Positions 1 through 6,870 of a stretch of DNA of 64,000 nucleotides are shown here, in pieces (position 1 is the stretch's first letter; each line of letters opens with the position of its first letter). Source of the DNA: Nitrospirillum viridazoti CBAmc (lineage in GTDB: Bacteria; Pseudomonadota; Alphaproteobacteria; Azospirillales; Azospirillaceae); NCBI RefSeq assembly GCF_000730165.1, contig NZ_CP022113.1, positions 310,001-374,000 on the forward strand. The letters are read 5' to 3'. A program made the position numbers and the translations under genes. The notes below the pieces were generated by a model. The model was not told the origin of the DNA. It did not search any database and was given only the letters and a program-made list of their open reading frames with translations.

Positions 1-1495
1 GTTCGGCCGACCGCCAGGGCTGGGCACGCTCGCGCACCTCCTGCTTCCAGGCTTCGAACGACAGGCGCGGGTGCAGGCGGCCCGCGGTGTCCGTGGCCTT
101 GGCCGCGCGGGGATCGCCACCCCAGCGTACGGTCTGCACCACTTCCGGCCGGAACCATAGGATGAAGCTGGCATGGAGGCGCGAGATGGGAACGGCGATG
201 ACGCCGCTGGCGACACCGGCGATGTTCTTGCCCGGCGGCCAGTCTGCGCTCAGGGAGCGGGTGGCGTAGATTTGGTCGACGTTGCGGGTCCGCAGCCATT
301 CGACCAGGGCCAGGATGCTGTCGATGGGCGGCGCCTTGCCGGCGGCCAGGACGATACCGTTGGTGACGACGGCCGCCCCGGCGCTGTTGGTGAGGGCCAG
401 CCACTGGCTGGCGCAGTCGACCAAGCCCGCCTGGAAGCCGGGCGCCCGCGCCAGATGGGCCACCAGTTCCGTCTCTATGTTTTTCAGCTGCAGCCGTTCG
501 TCGATCTCGGCCGCGCGCTCGCGGGCGGCGATCTGCTGCGCCACGATGCGGCCCAGGAAGTCACAGGCGGCGCGGATCTGGGGGCCGACGTAGCGCGGCT
601 GGGCATGATGGCACGAGATCAGGCCCCACAACTGCCCGTCGATGACGATGGAGATGGACAGCGAGGCCGCGGTGCCCATGTTGCGCATATATTCCAGGTG
701 CACGGGCGAGACGCTGCGCAACGCCACGAAACTCATGTCCAGCGGCGCCCCGTCGGTGGGACACAGGGCGGGTATCAGCGGCGCGGGCGTGTACGTGGCG
801 GTCGGGATCAGGCGCAGGCGGTTCGTGCGATACAATTCCCGCGCCTGGGCCGGGATGTCGGAGGCGGGGAAGCGCAGATCGAGGTAGGAGGGCAGGGTGC
901 CGTCCCCCTTTTCTGCGATGACGGTGCCGTTCCAGTCCTCATCAAAGCGATAGATCAGGACGCGGTTGAAGCCGGTCAGGGTCTGCACCTCTGCCGCAAC
1001 GCCGGCGCTGAGATCCGCCACGGTCTTCAGCCCATCGGAATTGTCCAGGAAGTCGCGCAGCAGCTGGTAGAGGCTGGCGCTGCGCCCGCGCTCGGCCTCG
1101 TCGAATGACTCGAATTCCAGGATCAGGCCTTGGGAAGTGCGCTGGCCGCTGACATGGAAGGTACGTCCGTCGATCTGGTACTGCTCCAGAAAGGCGGTAT
1201 CCGTGCCGCCGGCCCAGAGGCGGACGTCATTCTCCAACGCGGTGCGCGGGCCCACCAGGTCACCCAGCGTCTGGCTGCCGTCGAAGGCGACAGGGCGGTC
1301 CAGGATGGCGCCCAGGTTCGCGCTGGCCTGGATCACAACCAGATCCTCTGGCCGCAACACCGCCACCGCGCCGTGAGGCTGGATGCCGCCGGGAATGCGG
1401 ATGGGTTCCCGCGCGCACTGGTCCAGCAGGTCGTGGGGCACGGACGGCACGTCCGGGGCGATATCGGTGTTTCCTGGGCTATGTGACGTGACCAC
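1..1495 (-). CDS. bphP: Bacteriophytochrome photosensor (PAS-GAF-PHY), 3' part beyond window
   Basis: This is a red/far-red photoreceptor that binds biliverdin. The frame is open from the left edge to a GTG at 1495, giving about 498 codons, and the gene continues off the window. Visible in order are an N-terminal PAS region with the biliverdin-attachment cysteine (DQCAREPIRIPGGIQPHGA, Cys27 from this GTG), a GAF domain with the DIP motif near residue 213 (FPASDIPAQARELY) and the chromophore-pocket motifs RSVSPVHLEYM and LISCHHAQPRYVG, and a PHY domain with the WGGDP and HPRLSFEAWK tongue motifs. An output domain, usually a histidine kinase, would lie outside the window and cannot be seen. The start is uncertain: no good ribosome-binding site precedes the GTG, and an in-frame TTG lies about 24 bases further upstream. 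The gene follows bphO, which makes the chromophore, on the same strand. Confidence 0.93.
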   Translation of the reverse strand, partial: MVTSHSPGNTDIAPDVPSVPHDLLDQCAREPIRIPGGIQPHGAVAVLRPEDLVVIQASANLGAILDRPVAFDGSQTLGDLVGPRTALENDVRLWAGGTDTAFLEQYQIDGRTFHVSGQRTSQGLILEFESFDEAERGRSASLYQLLRDFLDNSDGLKTVADLSAGVAAEVQTLTGFNRVLIYRFDEDWNGTVIAEKGDGTLPSYLDLRFPASDIPAQARELYRTNRLRLIPTATYTPAPLIPALCPTDGAPLDMSFVALRSVSPVHLEYMRNMGTAASLSISIVIDGQLWGLISCHHAQPRYVGPQIRAACDFLGRIVAQQIAARERAAEIDERLQLKNIETELVAHLARAPGFQAGLVDCASQWLALTNSAGAAVVTNGIVLAAGKAPPIDSILALVEWLRTRNVDQIYATRSLSADWPPGKNIAGVASGVIAVPISRLHASFILWFRPEVVQTVRWGGDPRAAKATDTAGRLHPRLSFEAWKQEVRERAQPWRSAE

Positions 1496-1570
1496 GGGGC
1501 AGACCCATTTGTCCAAGGAACCGTGAACCAGCCATTTGCCGGAAATTTAAGGCGAATATGGGGCCGCGGC

Positions 1571-2176
1571 TCATTTTTCTGACACCTGCCCACGGCCGTG
1601 GCTAGCCTGATAGTGGCCCAAGACCTGTTCGGCCGCCTTTTGGAATAGGCCGAAGGAGGCCACCGCGGCCGCCACAGCCTCGGCTCGGAAAGTGCTGTCG
1701 GCGGCTTCCTTGTTGAGCAGGGCCACGAAGCCGCGCCAGAAGGGGCGGCCCCGGCCATGCGCCAGGAAGCGGGTGGCCTGGGAAATGAGGGGATCCCCTG
1801 AGGCCAGCGCCCGGCGCAACAGCACCTCGGCGCCCAGCCGTGACCCTTCCAGCACATACAGATGACCCAGGGCCTGGGCCCGGCTGCGGATGAGTGGTGC
1901 TTCCACCAGCACGGCTGATAGGCGGTTGTTGGCATTCAGCGCCGCCAGATCCGCCTCCAGCGCGTGGCGGCGGCGGCGCTGTTGCCAGTCGGGCAGGATC
2001 AGCTCCACCCCTGCCGCCTCCAGGCTCAATTCAACGGCGCGCAACGCTGGGTGCTGGGCTTTCAGCAGATGGATGTAATCCGGCAGGTGGCCGACATCCA
2101 GCGCGGCGAATTGCCTGTCCAGGGTGGCGTGGCAGGCTGCCGTGCCCATGCGCAGCACTGATCTCAGTAGCGTCAC
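1571..2176 (-). CDS. bphO: Biliverdin-producing heme oxygenase
   Basis: This enzyme cleaves heme to biliverdin IXa, iron and CO, supplying the chromophore for the phytochrome gene about 75 bases downstream. I place the start at GTG 2176 because a strong purine-rich site (AAGGAAGAAGGAG) ends seven bases before it. That gives 201 residues, the usual size for BphO/HmuO proteins. The N-terminus (VTLLRSVLRMGTAACHATLD) matches the family pattern with the proximal heme-ligand histidine, here His16. The distal helix region with the glycine-rich segment is seen in LGHLYVLEGSRLGAEVL. A longer reading frame to 2239 exists but lacks a comparable ribosome site. The bphO-bphP order is typical of proteobacterial phytochrome operons. 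Confidence 0.93.
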   Translation of the reverse strand: MTLLRSVLRMGTAACHATLDRQFAALDVGHLPDYIHLLKAQHPALRAVELSLEAAGVELILPDWQQRRRRHALEADLAALNANNRLSAVLVEAPLIRSRAQALGHLYVLEGSRLGAEVLLRRALASGDPLISQATRFLAHGRGRPFWRGFVALLNKEAADSTFRAEAVAAAVASFGLFQKAAEQVLGHYQASHGRGQVSEK

Positions 2177-2298
2177 GCCCGCTCCTTCTTCCTTGCCGGA
2201 CCTCAGCCAGTGACATATCGCGGCCCCCGCGGAAATCAATGGTGTCTACAACGGCGGCACCGCTGGCGCCTGCCACCGCCCCCTTTCCCGCCCGCCAC

Positions 2299-2324
2299 GG
2301 AACCCTGCGCGGCATCCGGCGGTT
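2299..2324 (+). promoter_or_regulatory. Candidate EcfG-type stress promoter
   Basis: GGAAC at 2299-2303 is followed after 17 bases by GGTT at 2321-2324. The alphaproteobacterial EcfG promoter is GGAAC-N16/17-CGTT, so the -35 element is perfect and the -10 matches three of four bases. It lies about 37 bases before the small membrane gene that heads the ligD-topoisomerase run. This is a motif match by eye only. Confidence 0.5.
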
Positions 2325-2360
2325 GCTTTGGCTGTGACCTGAGCGAGCGAGGGCCCGAAG

Positions 2361-2510
2361 ATGGAACGCAAGAAAGACCATGTCGTCCTGACCGCGCGGG
2401 AGGCGCGGGGGGCCACCCTGGGCCGGCCGGTGTTGGCCGTCCTGCTGGTCAGCCTGGCCTTGGTGATCGTGGCCTTCGCGCTGGCCTGGTGGTTGGGCAA
2501 GTGGTGGTAA
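2361..2510 (+). CDS. Small single-span membrane protein (49 aa)
   Basis: A 49-residue reading frame starts at ATG 2361. It has a basic N-terminus (MERKKDHVVLTAREAR), one hydrophobic span (PVLAVLLVSLALVIVAFALAWWLG) broken only by its own ends, and an aromatic C-terminus (GKWW). No family is recognised. It sits between a candidate EcfG promoter and the DUF72 gene, with 18 bases to the latter, so it is probably the first gene of the transcript. Small membrane proteins of this kind are common in general-stress regulons, but a role here is inference. The ribosome site is weak (GGGCCCGAAG). Confidence 0.65.
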   Translation: MERKKDHVVLTAREARGATLGRPVLAVLLVSLALVIVAFALAWWLGKWW

Positions 2511-2528
2511 GGAAGGACCGGCGGCATC

Positions 2529-3419
2529 ATGGCGCCCCAGGCGGACGTCCGCATCGGCATCTCCGGCTGGACCTACGCCCCCTGGCGTGGGGCCTTTTAT
2601 CCGGAAGGCCTGCCCCAGCGCCGCGCGCTGGAATATGCCAGCGGCGTCTTCCGCAGCATCGAGATCAACGGCACCTTTTATGGGCTGCAGACGCCGGACG
2701 TGTTCGCCCGGTGGAATGAGGAGACGCCGGACGGCTTCGTCTTCGCGGTGAAGGCGCCGCGCTACATCACCCATATCCGCCGGTTGAAGGATCCCGTGGC
2801 GCCGCTGGCCAACTTCCTGGCCTCCGGCCTGTTGCGGCTGGGGAATAAGCTGGGCCCCCTGCTGTGGCAATTCCCGCCCAGCTTCAAATTCGATGCGCAA
2901 CTGTTGGGCGACTTCCTGGCGCTGTTGCCCCACGACACCGAACATGCGGCCGACCTGGCCCACCGCCACGACGACAACCTCAAGGCCCACGCCTGGATGC
3001 GGCCCGGCCCCCACCGCCGTTTGCGTCACGCCGTGGAAATCCGCCACGAGAGTTTTCGCGCTCCGGCCTTCACCGACCTGCTGCGCCAGCACGGCGTGGC
3101 GCTGGTCTGCGCCGACACGGTCGAATGGCCGCGCCTGATGGATTTGACGTCGGACTTCGTCTACTGCCGCCTGCACGGTTCCAGCGAACTGTACCGTAGC
3201 GGTTATGGCACCGACGAACTGGACCGCTGGGCGCGGCGGGTGGCCGCCTGGGCCGGGGGACGGCCGCTGGACGCCGGCGATTATGGGCGCGACGACTATA
3301 TCGAGCCGCCCCGCGATCCGCAGCCGGCGCCGCGCGACGTCTACCTCTATTTCGACAACACCGACAAGCTGCGGGCGCCCGACGATGCCCGCGCCCTGGT
3401 CGGTCGGCTGACCCATTGA
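2529..3419 (+). CDS. DUF72 (YecE-like) TIM-barrel protein
   Basis: This 296-residue protein belongs to the DUF72/YecE family, a TIM-barrel fold of unknown biochemical role. The family signature is clear near the N-terminus: IGISGWTYAPWRGAFYPEG, then FRSIEINGTFYGLQTP, FVFAVKAPRYITHIRRLKD and LLWQFPPSFKFD. Later motifs include VEIRHESF and the C-terminal DVYLYFDNT. Length and domain coverage are normal. The start at ATG 2529 follows GGAAGGACCGGCGGC. The stop is three bases before the LigD start, so the two are probably co-transcribed. DUF72 genes often sit beside DNA ligase D genes in alphaproteobacteria (general knowledge), but no shared function is established. Confidence 0.88.
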   Translation: MAPQADVRIGISGWTYAPWRGAFYPEGLPQRRALEYASGVFRSIEINGTFYGLQTPDVFARWNEETPDGFVFAVKAPRYITHIRRLKDPVAPLANFLASGLLRLGNKLGPLLWQFPPSFKFDAQLLGDFLALLPHDTEHAADLAHRHDDNLKAHAWMRPGPHRRLRHAVEIRHESFRAPAFTDLLRQHGVALVCADTVEWPRLMDLTSDFVYCRLHGSSELYRSGYGTDELDRWARRVAAWAGGRPLDAGDYGRDDYIEPPRDPQPAPRDVYLYFDNTDKLRAPDDARALVGRLTH

Positions 3420-3422
3420 TGG

Positions 3423-5462
3423 ATGGATACCGTGGGCCGCGACACCACCGATGACGAGGTGCTGGACCATCTGCCCGAGGCGCCGTCCGACGCACCGGCC
3501 AAGACGCCGCCGTCTCGCGCGCACATTCCGCCCCCCGCTTTCGTCGAGCCGGCGCTGGCCACCTTGGTCGACAGCCCGCCGGAGGGACCGGACTGGCTGT
3601 TCGAGGCCAAGTTCGACGGCTATCGCGCCGTGGTGGCGGTGTCAGGCCAGGAGGTACGCATCCACACCCGCTCCGGCCTGGATTGGACCGATCGTTTCCC
3701 CACCATCGTACGGGCCCTGGTGGCTCTTGACCTGCCGCCGGTGTTGCTGGATGGCGAGATCGTGGCCCTGGATTCTCGCGGGCTCAGCAACTTCAGCACC
3801 CTGCAGCGCGCCATGAAGGACGACCAGGCTGCCCTCAGCTACTACGTCTTCGACCTGCTGGCGGAGGCTGGGCGCGACTGGGGACCCCGGCCGCTGGTGG
3901 CGCGCAAGGCGCGGCTGGCCGCCCTGTTGGGGGAGGCGGGCAAAACCGGCCCGGTCTTTTACACCGACCATGTGATGGGCGGCGGCGCCGGCCTGTTGGC
4001 CACCCTGTGCGAACAGGGATTCGAGGGCATCATCGCGAAGCGGGCCAACGGGCCATACCAACCAGGGCGGTGCCACGACTGGCTGAAGGTGAAGTGCGGC
4101 AACCGTCAGGAGTTTGTCATCGTCGGCTGGTCGCCCTCCACCCACGGGCGGGCCTTCGCCTCCCTGCTGCTGGGCCTGCGCGAGGATGGCGCCCTGCGCT
4201 ATGCCGGCCGGGTGGGTAGCGGCTTCGACGCCGACACCCAGGCAGGGTTGGAGGCGAGGCTGCATGCGCTGGCGCGCAAGGCCCCGACGGTGGCGGTGGA
4301 CAGCGTGCCCCCCGCCATCGCCCGGGAGGCGCGCTGGGTGAAGCCTGAGCTGGTGGCGGAAATCGCCTTTGCGGGGTTTACCGGCGACCGGCTGGTGCGC
4401 CAGGGCCGTTTCATGGGCCTGCGCGCCGACAAGCCAGCCGGGGCCGTGGTGCTGGAAAGGGCGGAACATGTGGGGCAAGCGGTGGGGCAACCCGTGGGGC
4501 AAGCGGTGAAGGAAGGGGGATCGCCCATGGGCGGTGTCGCTCTGACCCATCCGGAACGGGTGTTGGACCCCGTCTCCGGCCTGACCAAGCAGGGCTTGGC
4601 CGACTATCTGGAAACGGTGGCGCCGCGCATGCTGCCCTATGCTGCTGGCCGGCTGTTGAGCCTGCTGCGCTGTCCAGAAGGGACGGAACAGGCCTGCTTC
4701 TTCCAACGCCATGCGGGGGCCGGCACGCCCTCGCCATGGCGGCGCAAGGCGGTGAAGGAGAAGGACGGCAGGCAGATCGACTATTTCTACCTGACGGACG
4801 CGGCGGGGCTGCGGGCGGCGGCCCAGATGGGCGTGCTGGAACTGCACCTGTGGGGCAGCCCGGTGCGCAAGCTTGAATCGCCCGACCGGCTGGTGTTCGA
4901 CCTGGACCCCGACGCCGGTCTTCCCTTCGCCAAGGTCAAGGCGGCGGCGGTGGCCATGCGCGATGTGCTGGCGGCGCTGGACCTTGCCAGCTTCCCCCTG
5001 CTGACGGGCGGCAAGGGCGTGCATGTCGTGGCCCCGCTGGGTCCCGGCGCTGCCGGTGGTCGTCGCCAGTGGCCGGTGGTGGCCGCCTTCGCCAAGGCCG
5101 TGGCGGAACAACTGGTGGAGGCGAATCCCGACGCCTACGTCGCCACTATGAACAAGGCCCGGCGCCAGGGTCGCATTTTCATCGATCATTTCTGCAATAC
5201 GCGGGGTTCCTCGGCCGTCGCCCCCTACTCGACCCGGGCCAAGCCCGCGCGCGGTGGCGGTGGCACCCCCATCGCCTGCCCGGTCAGCTGGGAGGAATTG
5301 GCCAAGGTGGAACGGGCGGACTTCCACACCACCGCCGATGCCCCGGCCCTGATGCGCCGCGTTGATCCCTGGGCCCGCTATTTTGAGCTGGAGCAGGATC
5401 TGGGCGCCGCAGCCTGCCGCGTGCTGGGGGTGAAGGTCGGCGCGGGGGCCTACAACGGATGA
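3423..5462 (+). CDS. ligD: ATP-dependent DNA ligase/polymerase (LigD type, LIG-POL)
   Basis: This is a 679-residue two-domain repair enzyme of the bacterial end-joining family. The N-terminal ATP-dependent ligase domain has the nucleotidyl-transfer motif KFDGYR with Lys63, DGEIVALD, and GIIAKR, followed by an OB-fold region (WLKVKCGNRQEFVIVGW). The C-terminal part is a LigD polymerase/primase domain starting near ALTHPERVLDP, with catalytic acidic residues in VFDLDPD (about residues 493-495) and TGGKGVHVVAPL. The phosphoesterase domain found in the three-domain LigD is absent. No Ku gene is in the window. The order LIG then POL is the usual internal arrangement. The gene overlaps the next start by four bases. 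Its position behind a candidate EcfG promoter suggests stress induction, which is inference. Confidence 0.93.
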   Translation: MDTVGRDTTDDEVLDHLPEAPSDAPAKTPPSRAHIPPPAFVEPALATLVDSPPEGPDWLFEAKFDGYRAVVAVSGQEVRIHTRSGLDWTDRFPTIVRALVALDLPPVLLDGEIVALDSRGLSNFSTLQRAMKDDQAALSYYVFDLLAEAGRDWGPRPLVARKARLAALLGEAGKTGPVFYTDHVMGGGAGLLATLCEQGFEGIIAKRANGPYQPGRCHDWLKVKCGNRQEFVIVGWSPSTHGRAFASLLLGLREDGALRYAGRVGSGFDADTQAGLEARLHALARKAPTVAVDSVPPAIAREARWVKPELVAEIAFAGFTGDRLVRQGRFMGLRADKPAGAVVLERAEHVGQAVGQPVGQAVKEGGSPMGGVALTHPERVLDPVSGLTKQGLADYLETVAPRMLPYAAGRLLSLLRCPEGTEQACFFQRHAGAGTPSPWRRKAVKEKDGRQIDYFYLTDAAGLRAAAQMGVLELHLWGSPVRKLESPDRLVFDLDPDAGLPFAKVKAAAVAMRDVLAALDLASFPLLTGGKGVHVVAPLGPGAAGGRRQWPVVAAFAKAVAEQLVEANPDAYVATMNKARRQGRIFIDHFCNTRGSSAVAPYSTRAKPARGGGGTPIACPVSWEELAKVERADFHTTADAPALMRRVDPWARYFELEQDLGAAACRVLGVKVGAGAYNG

Positions 5463-5749
5463 TCGCGCCCGGCTTCGCGGACCTCATCGGCTGGCTGGCG
5501 GCGTTGCTGCTGTTCCTGACCCTGGCCTGCCAGATTTGGACGCAATGGCGCGAGCGCTCGACCAAGGGGGTGTCGCCCTGGCTGTTCACGGGGCAGATCG
5601 CCACCTCCATCGGCTTCGTCACCTATTCCTGGCTGCTGGGCAATTGGGTGTTCGTCACCACCAACGCCCTGATCCTGGCCACGGCCGTCGTGGGCCAGGG
5701 ACTATATCTCAGCCAGCGCCGCAGGAAGGCGCCTGAGGCCGCCGAATGA
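5459..5749 (+). CDS. SemiSWEET/PQ-loop-like small membrane protein
   Basis: The 96-residue protein has three predicted transmembrane helices: IGWLAALLLFLTLACQI, WLFTGQIATSIGFVTYSWLLG and WVFVTTNALILATAVVGQGL. Its size and topology match the bacterial SemiSWEET/MtN3 family, whose half-transporters dimerise to move sugars. The diagnostic PQ pair after helix 1 is not clearly present (QIWTQ in its place), so the substrate and even transport activity are uncertain. The start overlaps the ligD stop (ATGA), and its own stop overlaps the topoisomerase start, so translation is likely coupled through this three-gene stretch. Confidence 0.75.
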   Translation: MIAPGFADLIGWLAALLLFLTLACQIWTQWRERSTKGVSPWLFTGQIATSIGFVTYSWLLGNWVFVTTNALILATAVVGQGLYLSQRRRKAPEAAE

Positions 5750-6795
5750 GCGATGAGGCGGGCCTGGTCTATGTCAGCGACAGCGATCCCGGCATCCGGC
5801 GGCGAAAGTCCGGATCGGGCTTTCGCTATTGCCTGCCGGACGGCGCCACGGTGCGCGACCCCGTGTTGCGGGCCCGCATCAGGGCCCTGGTCATCCCGCC
5901 GGCCTGGACGGATGTATGGATCTGCGCCGATGCCCATGGCCACCTCCAGGTTACCGGCCGCGACGCCAAAGGGCGCAAGCAGTACATGTACCACCCCGCT
6001 TTCCGCCAGGCGCGGGAAGGGGCCAAGTTCCACCACCTGATCGATTTCGCCCGCCGCCTGCCGCAAATCCGCGACCGGGTAGCCAGGGATCTGGCCTTGC
6101 CCGGCTTGCCCCGCGACAAGGTGCTGGCCACCATCGTTCACCTGCTGGGCACGACGCTGATCCGCGTGGGCAACGCCGATTACGCCCGCGACAACCAGAG
6201 CTACGGCCTGACCACCCTGCGCGCCGCCCACGTCAGCGTGGAGAAGTCGTCCCTGCGCTTCGACTTCAAGGGCAAGAGCGGCAAGCTTTGGCGGCTGAAG
6301 GTGACCGACCGGCGGGTGGCCCGGATCGTGAAGGCCTGCCAGGAACTGCCCGGCCAGCCCCTTTTCCAATATCTGGACGGTGACGGTAACCGGCGGGAAG
6401 TCAGTTCCGCCGACGTGAACGCCTATCTGCGCGAGGCGGCAGAGGGGAAGGGGGCCAAGCGTGAGGACGGGGTGACGGCCAAGGATTTCCGTACCTGGGC
6501 CGGCACGGTCATGATGGCCCTGGCGTTGAACGACAGCCCGCCGCCCACCAGCCCCACCCATGGCCGGCGCATGGTCACCGCCGCGTTGAAACAGGTGGCG
6601 GCCCGCTTGGGCAACACCGTCACCGTCTGCCGCCAATGCTATGTCCACCCGGTGATCATGGACGATTACCTGGCGGGCCGTTTCCGGTTGCGCCTGCGCC
6701 AGGATGGGCCGGCGGGGCTGTCCCCGGCGGAGGCCGCGGTGCTGACCGTGCTGCGCCGGGCGGAAAAGCGCCGGGACGCGGGGAACTTGAGCTGA
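5746..6795 (+). CDS. DNA topoisomerase IB (poxvirus/eukaryote type)
   Basis: This 349-residue enzyme relaxes supercoiled DNA by forming a 3'-phosphotyrosyl bond. The N-terminal domain has the family stretch GFRYCLPDGATV and PPAWTDVWICADAHGHLQVTGRDAKGRKQY. The catalytic domain has LIRVGNADYARDNQSYGLTTL (with the active-site arginine region), KDFRTWAGT, and a C-terminal CRQCYVHPVIMDDY in which Tyr299 is the expected nucleophile. Length is normal for bacterial TopIB. The ATG overlaps the stop of the preceding membrane gene. Location beside ligD and katE suggests a DNA-damage/stress group. Confidence 0.93.
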   Translation: MSDEAGLVYVSDSDPGIRRRKSGSGFRYCLPDGATVRDPVLRARIRALVIPPAWTDVWICADAHGHLQVTGRDAKGRKQYMYHPAFRQAREGAKFHHLIDFARRLPQIRDRVARDLALPGLPRDKVLATIVHLLGTTLIRVGNADYARDNQSYGLTTLRAAHVSVEKSSLRFDFKGKSGKLWRLKVTDRRVARIVKACQELPGQPLFQYLDGDGNRREVSSADVNAYLREAAEGKGAKREDGVTAKDFRTWAGTVMMALALNDSPPPTSPTHGRRMVTAALKQVAARLGNTVTVCRQCYVHPVIMDDYLAGRFRLRLRQDGPAGLSPAEAAVLTVLRRAEKRRDAGNLS

Positions 6796-6806
6796 GCCGG
6801 GCGGTT
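6782..6806 (+). promoter_or_regulatory. Candidate EcfG-type promoter for katE
   Basis: GGAAC at 6782-6786 is separated by 16 bases from GGTT at 6803-6806. This matches the EcfG consensus GGAAC-N16/17-CGTT at eight of nine positions. It overlaps the end of the topoisomerase gene and lies 65 bases before the catalase start. Catalase genes are common EcfG targets in alphaproteobacteria, which supports the assignment. Confidence 0.55.
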
Positions 6807-6870
6807 GGAGCCGTGGACGCCCTCCCGCCAAAGCCGTCCCCCCAAAGCCAGCCTGCCGAAGAGGAAGCCC

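Noticed and set aside
173-1108. Long plus-strand open frame over the phytochrome gene
   Set aside because: It lies antisense to clear phytochrome coding sequence and has a low-complexity, arginine- and glycine-rich composition typical of GC-rich shadow frames.
2031-3524. 497-codon minus-strand frame over DUF72
   Set aside because: Antisense shadow; the plus-strand DUF72 and LigD genes have strong family motifs.
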